Positions 1 through 8,755 of a stretch of 64,000 nucleotides of DNA are shown here, one piece after another. This DNA is from Helianthus annuus. Taxonomy: Eukaryota; Streptophyta; Magnoliopsida; Asterales; Asteraceae. Both the position numbers and the translations under genes were made by a program. The notes beneath the pieces are model-generated. The model was not told the DNA's origin. It was given only the letters and a program-made list of their open reading frames with translations, and searched no databases. The DNA is taken from NCBI RefSeq assembly GCF_002127325.2, contig NC_035449.2:82865657-82929656 (forward strand), in the 5' to 3' direction. Each line of letters begins with the position of its first letter. Position 1 is the first letter of the stretch.

Positions 1-208
1 ACACCACAAGTTTGTGGTTTACGAGTTCCGTAAATTTACAAAAAAATTTGAGAAAACCCTAGAAAATTTGAGAAAACCCTAGAAAACCCAATCTCTCGGC
101 TTTTTTTTTGAAAAAAATAACACATGTAATATACATGTTTTTAAGAGTTTTGAGCCAAATAAATCAAAAAAGCGTCGAGTGGTTTTTTTTAAAAAAAAAA
201 TAAACAAG

Positions 209-256
209 TTTCAGCAACTTTTTGTCTTACACACGTAAGTGAAAAAGTTGCTGAAA
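209..256. repeat. Perfect hairpin with nested inner stem
   Basis: The outer arms TTTCAGCAACTTTTT (209-223) and AAAAAGTTGCTGAAA (242-256) are perfect 15-bp complements. An inner stem, CTTAC (226-230) with GTAAG (235-239), lies between them. The RNA or single strand could form a 48-nt stem-loop. It borders the telomere-like array. Confidence 0.7.
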
Positions 257-261
257 TTATA

Positions 262-440
262 AACCCTAAAAGCTAAACCCTAAAGGCTAAAGCTAAAGCT
301 AAACCCTATAGCTAAACCCTAAAGCTAAACCCTAAAGCTAAACTCTAAACCCTAAAGTTAAAACCTAAATCTAAACCCTAAGGCTAAACCATAAAGCTAA
401 ACCCTAATATATTTAGGGTTTAGGGGTTATGATTTAGGGT
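262..440. repeat. Degenerate telomere-like array (AAACCCTAAAGCT)n
   Basis: Interrupted copies of AAACCCTAAA separated by AGCT or GGCTAAAGC run through the block, and the strand sense flips near 410 to TTTAGGG. The unit contains the plant telomere heptamer AAACCCT but with extra bases, so this is an interstitial element core rather than a chromosome end. The same unit fills the centre of the element at 6621-7551. Confidence 0.65.
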
Positions 441-550
441 TAAGAGATCCTAGTTAGGGTTCGACGAGACGGTTCCAACGCCGCTGGAATGGGTCCAATT
501 GGAGTTCGTTTGAGTCGGTTCCCCACTGTTCCCCACTTTTTTAGTGTTCC

Positions 551-553
<3 letters not shown>

Positions 554-602
<49 letters not shown>
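554..602. repeat. (TA)n microsatellite
   Basis: An uninterrupted run of about 24 TA units separates two inverted-repeat elements. Each TA-flanked element in this region abuts such a run on both sides. Confidence 0.95.
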
Positions 603-1556
<954 letters not shown>

Positions 1557-1739
1557 AACCCAGCTGCCTGGTCAATCTCAGAAAGAAGATAGGCCGGCAA
1601 ACCGGATAAGCATATATATATACTACTTTAATAAGCATATAGGAAGGGCAGAAATGGTCTTAGGAATGTGTTGAAAACACACTTAATGCACAATGTACAA
1701 CATTTAAAGCACAAGAAAACACAAACAATTTACCCCTTC

Positions 1740-2519
1740 AACTGATTCATCTTCAGCCGTCCATTTATCTGACTTTTCACACGGATCGCCATCTTCAGCC
1801 GTCCACTTCAATTCACACGGATCAAAGTTCATCAGACCTTCTTTCTCTCTCACAACTCACACATCTCACAACAAGCTTCATCAAACCTTCTCTCTCTTAC
1901 CTTCTCTCTCTCAAGCGACTCAAGAACATCATCCACCTTTGTCTCTCACATCTCACACTTGATTCCAAATGTTGAGCAAGTAAAGGGTGTAGCAACATCA
2001 GTCCCCATCAGTACCATCTACCGTCGGATTTCATATAGATTTGTAGGCGGATATGTTTAACAGTGATGATTTAGGTTCTGATTTGTGACTGCAGGGTTTG
2101 ATAAGTGGAGATTCCGGTGGTGGAAGCTTTGAAGATCGACAGTGACAAAGGCGGTTAGGGTTCCGGCCGCGAAACCGGCTTTCTGGGGTTTAATCATTGA
2201 TGTTCATCATTCGGTAACAACATTGGTTCATGCATATTTTATAAAATTTCATTAAACTTTCAAACCCTAATTTTTTTCTATTTTACTCTGCCCAGATTTG
2301 CTCTTTGCTTTGGAGATATTTTAGCATTCACCAATTTTTCTACTTTGGCGTGTGTTATTGTAGATTTTCTAGCATGCATGTCAAGTAATTTGTATTGTTT
2401 TTTTGTTTGGTAGTATGTATACTGAGAGAGCGATTGAAAGTATTGTCTCATTATTTGCAAAAGATATGTAATTTGTTTAGAATTTTTCAGATAAGAGTTT
2501 AGAATTGGAAACCGTTAAG
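1740..2519 (+). other. CT-rich leader-like sequence inside the Helitron
   Basis: The stretch contains two copies of CTTCAGCCGTCCA (about 1751 and 1793) and a long CTCTCT/CACA-rich section (1838-1960) like a plant 5' untranslated region. It lies upstream of the first exon-like ATG at 2520. No protein-coding section of its own was recognised. Confidence 0.35.
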
Positions 2520-3114
2520 ATGGATGGGTATCGAGATGGCCCTAGAGGGCTCCAGTGGATTACTAGCCTGCTTTCAACAGGGTATTATTTCTCTCTATGA
2601 ATATACTAGCTTGCATTGACTGATTATTAGTTTTGATGATGCATCATTTTTTGGTTGCCATTTTTGTGGTTGAATCTCACAAATTGGTTCGTTTGGATTT
2701 CGTTATAAATACATAGCTTAAATGAAACAAATAGAACATTAATGCTTCTAAACAAAAAAAAGTTCAAATGCTTTGACTCGTAATGTTGATGCAGGTTTTA
2801 TCCGATGATGAAAAACGATACAAATATGATAGGTATGGAGAGGCTAGGCTTAAATGTTGCATGGGAGCCACAAAGGGCAGCGGTGATGGCAGGGGAGCCA
2901 CAAGGTGCCAAAAAGCTTCGAAGTGAAGATGTTGGCCTTGAGGTATTTCTGAGATTTGATTTGCTAATCTGAAATTGAGTTTTGTTGTTAATATTAGCAA
3001 GTAATTTAGTTATATTTCATAAACTTGATTTAGTTTTGTTCTTATTAGGTTGTGGCAGCCGGTGTTGTTCCAATTCTAATTACCAAAGGCATTGAGAAGA
3101 CAAATAAAGCTTTG
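2520..3114 (+). pseudogene. Unrecognised exon series (three putative exons)
   Basis: Three stretches behave like linked exons: 2520-2581 starting with ATG and ending at GTATTA, 2795-2943 after a GATGCAG acceptor and ending GAG|GTATTT, and 3049-3114 after CTTATTAG and ending TTG|GTGAGG. Exons 1 and 2 stay in frame across the junction, and the third encodes VVAAGVVPILITKGIEK. I do not recognise the family. No convincing continuation follows 3114, so this is probably the start of a captured host gene. It lies inside the Helitron-like element. Confidence 0.4.
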
Positions 3115-3960
3115 GTGAGGATTTAAAGATCTGTAAGTCGTTTTTTTTAATTTTGTTAACAGACTAGCGTCTGAATGGAGCTATGGGGCCATGAGGTTAT
3201 GTTTGCATACTAACTGTTTGTTAAAAGTGTGGGTTTTTGCAAAAAAAAAAAAAAGTGAAATAAAATGGTTTTATTGATGTTAAATCCAAAACAGGTATAA
3301 ATTCTGCTGAATTCTTGAAACTTTTGCACCATTTGTGCAATAGCTATCGTCTAATGAAGTTCAAATGTAAATACTTATGCTTTGAGGAGTTTTGGAAGTT
3401 ATTGATTGGTTTTCCGGTTTGAAATTGTAATAATCAGATAAACAAAGGTTTAATTGTTTGGCAAGCTTTGATTATTGAAAAAAATAAGAGATAAAATGAC
3501 TTAAAAGGGATTTTTTTTTGAGATAAAACATGAGACATCTTGTGAAACGGGAGATCTATTCAAATTACGTTAAAAAGTGTAAATATGATTTTTTATTTTA
3601 GCGTTAGATGATTAGTTTCAAAATGCAAATCCAAACACCCCCCTAAATGCTTGTTTTTAAGTGAGCGTGAAAACGAGCTCAAAACATCAAGAAACGAGCT
3701 CAAAGTTGCTGAGTCAAAGTTAGTCAAGTTAGAAGCTTTGTTGATCAACGCAAATGATGCAAGAGAAACAACTGAGAAAGAACTTGTATCGGTGAATGGA
3801 ATAGTCAACGTGCTACTAGAAAGGGTAAAAAGATCCGATCTTGAGGTGGCGGAGTTGAAAAGTCAACTAGATATCAAGCGAAGAGAAGCAGAATCTCGAC
3901 TCAAAGATGCCTACATTAAGAAAATGGCTGCAGAATCACGTGTGGCAACACTAGAAGCCG

Positions 3961-4380
3961 AGCTGGAATCCTTGATTCCGAAAGTTGACACGTTAGAAAC
4001 AGAAGTCGGAAACGAGCGTGCTTTATCGGGAAAGATGAGAGACAGATGTTGGGTATTAGAAGGCGAGTTGGAATCGTTAAATATGAAAGTTGATTCGGTA
4101 GAAACAGAGGTTGAAAAGGAACGTGCCTTATCGAACGAAGAAGGTGGGAGCCAAATGCCGGGAATTAGACCAGTTGGAATCCTTGAATCTGAAAGTTGAT
4201 TATTTAGAAACCGAGACAAAAAGGAGTGCGCTGTATCGGGGAAGATGGGATACAGATGTCGGGAATTAGAACGTGAATTGGAATCCTTGGTTTTGAAAGT
4301 TGATTTTCTAGAAACGGAGGTTGAGAAGGAGCGCACGTTATCGAAGAAGATGGGAGTTAAATGTCGGGAATTAGAAGGCG
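3961..4380 (+). repeat. Four tandem 105-bp units in the FPP fragment
   Basis: Units start at 3961, 4066, 4172 and 4276 with AGYTGGAATC-like sequence, giving spacings of 105, 106 and 104 bp. Each encodes a 35-residue coiled-coil block. The 106 and 104 spacings are the two opposite frameshifts. Confidence 0.8.
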
Positions 4381-4484
4381 AGATTACAACGTGAAAATCA
4401 GTACCCAATACCCGCCATCCGAAATCCGGAGCTCATGATGAAATAGGTCAGTTTACTTGATAAGCAACTTATATGTTTGAATGC

Positions 4485-4750
4485 TATGCAATTAATATCG
4501 GTGGTATATCGGTTATCGGTCCCCATGTAAAATATCGGTGTCAAATATTGGTCAGAATATTGGTACCGATATCACCGATATTTGACCAATATCACCAATA
4601 TTTGACCGATATATCACTGAGTTGTTGGTGTTACATTGCTATATATATAAATTCTGCATGGTATTAAAATTACCGATATCCCACCGCGATAACCTATATC
4701 TCAATTATCGGTCCTTGACCGATATCCGATATTTTACCGCATTAACTACA
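4485..4750. mobile_element. GATATCGG-rich dispersed repeat (copy 1)
   Basis: The segment is packed with ATATCGGT and ACCGATAT words and has imperfect inverted ends, TTAATATCGGTGGTATATCGG at the left and its approximate complement near 4745. A second copy with the same ending (CATGNTATTAAA, then GATATCCCACCGC, then GATATTTTACC) lies at 12930-13722. It is non-coding and MITE-like, and lies inside the FPP fragment. Confidence 0.6.
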
Positions 4751-4912
4751 TAGCTTGAATGTGAGATATAAACAAATTGTTTATGATGGAAAGCTTTTTA
4801 ATGTTTTGAAACAGGATACTGAACTAGCATTGGCTGGTAGTCGTCAACTAAAAACGCTTACAACGCTTGAAGACTTCTTGATTGACACGAACGAGTTCAG
4901 TAGAGGTATTTG

Positions 4913-5920
4913 AGTTAAAGACTGCAGCCTTCTACCAGCAAAACGATGGCAAGTAAAGACGTTTTGATTATCTTTTTTTCTATATACAAAGTAACGATAT
5001 TAAGATTTGTAGATTGTTGTATTCAGTCACATTCATTCGTATACGAAAGATATTTCAAAAGTTGTGTTATATTTAGATGAAATTTCGTTTCATGGTGCGT
5101 TTTGGTGTCTACGTAGCCGGCTGCTGCATATTACTTGAACCTGAAACTATATATATGGCCTGTATCTATCATCCAAAGGGGTCTTCTGTGAGAAGTAACA
5201 ATGAAATTGTTGTATTTATATTATGCCTGCCTTAGTTTTATGTTTATCTACTGTGAATGGATGTAAGTCAAAACCACAAGCATTATGTTCATATGTAGAA
5301 TTAGAGTGTAGTTTCTTTTCTATATTAGTTATGAACCAAAGTGCAACACACAAGCTATTCAGGTTCCTTGTAATCTTAAACTAAAAAAAATTATCAAATC
5401 TACTAAAAGCACATTATATTTATGATCCGTATACATTGAAATTGTTATTATTTGTTGGAAATATATTGCAGAATTATTGAAAAATAAAGTAAATTTGAGT
5501 TGAGTCATAATAGCTTACAAAGGACATTTTACATGATAATTGATGGATCCAAGATTTTTTTGCACATGGTTTATTTTGGTAGATTCTTACTAATTATTAC
5601 TTTTTTTGCCAAATTATACAAGGTTTTCAACTCCTACAGGTTAAATGGGGTCAATTCATAAAGTCAGCTTTAAACAAAATGGGTCAAATTGTTTTAAAGT
5701 CCCTCAAGTGTTATTTAAAAATTTAAATTGCTAATTCATGTTTTTCTATAAAGTTGCATTATTATTAAAACGATAATGAATTCTAAAAACACATAGGTCT
5801 TAGACAAAAAAAAAAGTGATTTAGGTCAACACAACTACACGATCCGTAATAAAAAGTCAACTGTTCAACTTGTTATCTACCCTGCCAGTTGGTCACTCGC
5901 TCGGACTACTATATTTGTTG
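4913..5920. other. AT-rich Helitron interior without recognisable genes
   Basis: I see no exon, RNA gene or repeat family here. Composition is AT-rich, like plant introns or intergenic DNA. Confidence 0.5.
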
Positions 5921-6090
5921 ATGAAGGATAACGAGGGCAAAAAACCGTTGCATTATGCTGCTGTTTGCGAGAGAGAACGCATAGCCGAGCTGCTTGTGAA
6001 GAAAAACGCGTCAACAGATATAAAAGACGATGACGGAAACTATCATGCCCATCTTTGTGATTCAAACGAGCCGAGCTTAAATGAGCGCAG
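5921..6090 (+). pseudogene. Ankyrin-repeat fragment of an acyl-CoA-binding protein (ACBP1/2 type)
   Basis: The reading frame encodes KDNEGKKPLHYAAVCERE followed by IAELLVKKNAS and KDDDGN...LCDSN, a close match to the last ankyrin repeat and tail of plant class II acyl-CoA-binding proteins. Those proteins anchor in membranes, bind acyl-CoA esters through an N-terminal domain and use the ankyrin repeats for partner binding. Neither the acyl-CoA-binding domain nor the transmembrane segment is present. The frame runs on into alanine/arginine-poor unrelated sequence and stops at 6172. It is a captured exon in the Helitron, with no sign of function. Confidence 0.65.
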
Positions 6091-6574
6091 CTGCTGCGTA
6101 TTGTTGGACGGATCAACCTCACTGCGGCTGCGCAGCCGCAGCGAGCGCAATTTGCTGAAGGTTTTCTTTTAATGAGTTTTTCTTTGTTTAATTTGTAGTT
6201 TGCTGAAGGTTTAGTGTGATAATGACAATGTCTCAAATGAAGACATTGGATTTGGATGAAGGATGGAGTTATATGCAGACTGGGATACTGAAACTGAAGA
6301 AAATTCTGGAAGGACATGTAGAACAGGTCTGCACCATTTTCTTTTTCGGGTTTTGGCCGGTTTGGGTCCGTGTTTTGACCGGATAGAGGTGAAACCGGTT
6401 TTGATGTTTTCGGTTCGAATCCTTTTTCTTCGGCCAGTTTTAAACTGGTTTATACGTGCGAATTACTAACAAGTGTTGTGTTTTCCGTTGCATCACGAAT
6501 TTGGTTTTGGTTATGGCTCAAAAGCAAACCACCCCGTAAATAGCCTTAAACTCACCAACCTAAGTGATATGTTT

Positions 6575-6603
6575 CCCGCCGCATCGCGCGGGTAAACGAC
6601 TAG
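6575..6603 (+). other. Helitron 3' terminal hairpin and CTAG end
   Basis: CCCGC and GCGGG form the stem around an 8-nt loop, followed by TAAACGA and CTAG, with T as the next base. This is the standard Helitron terminator arrangement. The TA tract of the next element begins immediately after it. Confidence 0.7.
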
Positions 6604-6620
6604 TATATATATATATATAT

Positions 6621-7546
6621 ATAGGGTAGGGATCCTAAGAGAAGTCCACCCTATTTGAGAAACTTGAGAAGCAATCTGGACCACACATTTTCGCTAAGCA
6701 AAAAAATGCAAAAAAAAGGTGAAAAAAATGCAATTTTTTTTTTTTTTGGAAAAATCGCAGCTTTTTCTTTAACGATTGAATTTTTATTTTATTTTTTTTT
6801 TAAATTTTTGTGATTTATACACATGTGTATATTGTTAATCTTTTAACTATACATATATGTATATTGTCAATTATACATATATGTATATACATGTTTAAAA
6901 TTGAAAAAATATGTGTTATAAATCCTAAACCTTATACCATAAACACTAAAGTTAAACCTTAATGCTAAACCCTAATTCAAACCCTAATGCTAAACCCTAA
7001 AGCTAAACCCTAATTCCAAACCCTAAAGCTAAACCCTAATGCTAAACCCTAAAGCTAAAACTAAACCAAAAAGCTAAACCCTTAATGCTAAACCCTAATG
7101 CAAACCCTAAAGATAAAGCTAAACCCAAAAGTTAAAGCTAAACCCTAATGCTAAACCCAAAAGCTAAACCCTATTGCTAAACCCTAAATACTATTACTAA
7201 ACTCTAATGCTAAACCTTAATGCTAAACCCTAAACCATACAGCTAAACCCTAAACCTTAATGCTAAACCCTAAATACTAATGCTAAACCCTAAATAACAC
7301 TTATTTTTCAATTTTAAACATGCATATACATATATGTATAATTGACAATATACACATGTGTATAAATCCAAAAAATTTTTTAAAAATAAAAAATTAAATC
7401 CTTAAAGAAAAAGCTGCGATTTTTCCAAAAAAAAAAAAAATTGTATTTTTTTACATTTTTTTTGTATTATTTTGCTTAGGGAAAATGTGTGGTTCAGAAT
7501 GTTTCTCAACTTTCTCAAATAGCCTACTACTTCTCACATGATCCTT

Positions 7547-7551
<5 letters not shown>
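6621..7551. mobile_element. Long-TIR element with telomere-like core (family C)
   Basis: Both ends are TA tracts. The inverted ends share CTATTTGAGAAACTTGAGAA and a CCACACATTTTC block, and the match continues with gaps for about 290 bp to the paired TACACATGTGTATA and ATACATATATGTATA palindromes near 6815-6890 and 7330-7370. Between the arms lies a 365-bp array of CTAAACCCTAATG units. No ORF is present, so it is a foldback or MITE-like element. The termini differ from family A. Confidence 0.75.
6930..7300. repeat. Telomere-like array (GCTAAACCCTAAT)n
   Basis: More than twenty degenerate copies of GCTAAACCCTAA are arranged in one orientation between the inverted arms. The unit length varies around 12-14 bp, unlike the exact 7-bp telomere repeat. 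It resembles the array at 262-440. Confidence 0.75.

Positions 7552-7593
<42 letters not shown>
7552..7593. repeat. (TA)n tract shared by two elements
   Basis: About 20 TA units form the right flank of the element at 6621-7551 and the left flank of the one at 7593-8108, with no other sequence between them. Confidence 0.9.
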
Positions 7594-7597
<4 letters not shown>

Positions 7598-8103
7598 GAA
7601 GGTTCATTTGAGAAGAAAATTTTATTGAGAAGAAAAAGAATAAAAGGGTATAATTGTAAAACATTAAATAGTTTTTTTCTCATCTCATTTATTATTATGT
7701 TTGACTAATTAATTAATCATTAAGACTATAATCCTCCACACTAAATATTTTGCCTACACACATCAAAAGTTATCCTACACATTTCGAAATTTATCCTACA
7801 CACATTGAAATTTATCCTACACAACTCGTAATTTATCCTACACGCCTCGTATTTATCCTACACTATAAATGAAATTTTATTTTTATTTTTTGTGAAAAAT
7901 ATATATTTTAAAAATAATTTACAAATTTAATATAGTTAATTATTAAAGATGAAACTACCAATTAATGATGTATGTAAGTTTACTAATATACCCTTATAGT
8001 TACATTAAGTACAAATATTAAATGAAGTCTAATGAAGCATTTCTATTGGTTGAAATTTCTTCTTTTTTCTTCTTACAAAGAATTTCTTCTCATTTGAACC
8101 CTC

Positions 8104-8108
<5 letters not shown>
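7593..8108. mobile_element. TA-flanked MITE with TTCATTTGAGAAGAA ends (family E)
   Basis: The inverted ends pair GGTTCATTTGAGAAGAAAA (about 7601) with TTCTTCTCATTTGAACC (about 8083-8100), and a run of AGAAGAAAAA continues on each side for about 45 bp in total. TA tracts bound both ends. The interior has about five copies of ATTTATCCTACAC (7770-7862). It is non-coding. Confidence 0.75.
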
Positions 8109-8133
<25 letters not shown>

Positions 8134-8137
<4 letters not shown>

Positions 8138-8390
8138 AGGGGCTCATGCGAGAACCACCCTTATTGTGAGAACCTTGAGAACAATGTGAACACAACCTAA
8201 AATAGCTAAAAAAAACCTAACCCCCACCCCAAAAAAACCTAAACCCCCCCACCCCCCACCCCAAAAAAAAAAAAAAACTAACCCCCCCTCCTCCAAAAAA
8301 AAAAAAAAAAAAAAAAACTATACCCCCACCCCCCAAAAAAAAAAAAAAACCTAAACCCCCCTCCCCACCCCCCAATGATGATGCCATTAA
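8134..8390. mobile_element. Truncated copy of family A, opposite orientation
   Basis: The start, CTCATGCGAGAACCACC then TGAGAACC and TGTGAACACAA, matches the inverted right end of 602-1440, followed by the same ATAGCTAAAAAAA and C-run/A-run core. It stops at about 8390 without the second inverted end. Its left TA tract (8107-8133) is shared with the preceding element. Confidence 0.7.
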
Positions 8391-8755
8391 TGGCGCCCTA
8401 TATGGTGTCAAGGGGCGCCATTGTTCTTATTTCTCCATACCTACCAGACTAGAAAATATAGTTGTATATGTAATTCCCACTCATTCTCAATTTTTTTTTA
8501 GTGTGAACAAGCCCACAAATTCTATGCACTATGTCCTTTGTAAAATAAGTATATTTGTGTGGAGATAATATATCACTCCAATCATGCATCATCTAGATGA
8601 CTTGACCAATTCCCTCTACAAGTCAACCCAATTTTCTTTCAGACTTTTCAAACCAACCCACCCACACAAACATAAACCAAAACCTGAATTTAACATAAAT
8701 CTCTCACGACAACACACATCTTTTATATGCTTTCCCTACCAAATTCTCTCAAATC
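8391..8755 (+). promoter_or_regulatory. Upstream region of the lectin receptor kinase
   Basis: This is the only unique DNA between the truncated element and the kinase start. It should hold the core promoter and 5' leader. Candidate AT-rich boxes are GATAATATATCAC (about 8564) and TTTTATATGC (about 8721), but neither is decisive. A short ORF at 8584-8841 overlaps the start in another frame and could act as an upstream ORF if transcription begins early. Confidence 0.3.

Larger units (their letters stand above)
1..553. mobile_element. Partial inverted-repeat element with telomere-like core
   Basis: The block starts before the window and ends at a (TA)n tract, as the next elements do. Its core is a degenerate run of CTAAACCCTAAAG units (about 262-440), followed by GTTCCCCAC repeats (about 518-553) up to the TA tract. 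No coding potential is visible. Treating it as the right end of a TA-flanked element is inferred from its neighbours, because the left end is not in view. Confidence 0.4.
3661..4912 (+). pseudogene. Filament-like plant protein (FPP) fragment
   Basis: The main piece (3661-4394) encodes a heptad-rich coiled coil with FPP-type phrases such as EVEKERALS and KCRELEGE. A second piece (4815-4912) encodes LKTLTTLEDFLIDT, matching the usual FPP C-terminal region. FPPs are long plant coiled-coil proteins linked to the nuclear envelope and membranes. The 35-residue block beginning ELESL is repeated four times (period 105 bp from 3961). A +1 shift between copies 2 and 3 and a -1 shift between copies 3 and 4 break the frame, and a stop ends copy 4 at 4394. 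A GATATC-rich repeat sits in the gap. Family members are far longer, so this is a captured and decaying fragment. Confidence 0.65.
1612..6603 (+). mobile_element. Helitron-like element carrying host gene fragments
   Basis: The right end has the hallmarks of a plant Helitron 3' terminus: a GC-rich hairpin (CCCGC at 6575-6579 with GCGGG at 6588-6592), a short spacer, then CTAG (6600-6603) followed by T. The left end is less certain; TATACTACTTTAATAAGCATATAGG near 1619 resembles plant Helitron 5' ends, but the canonical TC is not clear. There are no inverted repeats or target duplication. Inside are exon-intron pieces of unrelated host genes, as expected of Helitron capture. No RepHel coding sequence is present, so it would be non-autonomous. 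Confidence 0.55.

Noticed and set aside
1..440. A chromosome end, suggested by AAACCCTAAA repeats
   Set aside because: The units are degenerate, longer than 7 bp, short in total and followed by normal DNA. A similar array lies inside a mobile element at 6621-7551.
3911..4408. 165-codon minus-strand frame
   Set aside because: It is the antisense of the FPP tandem repeat, which has clear coiled-coil coding on the + strand.
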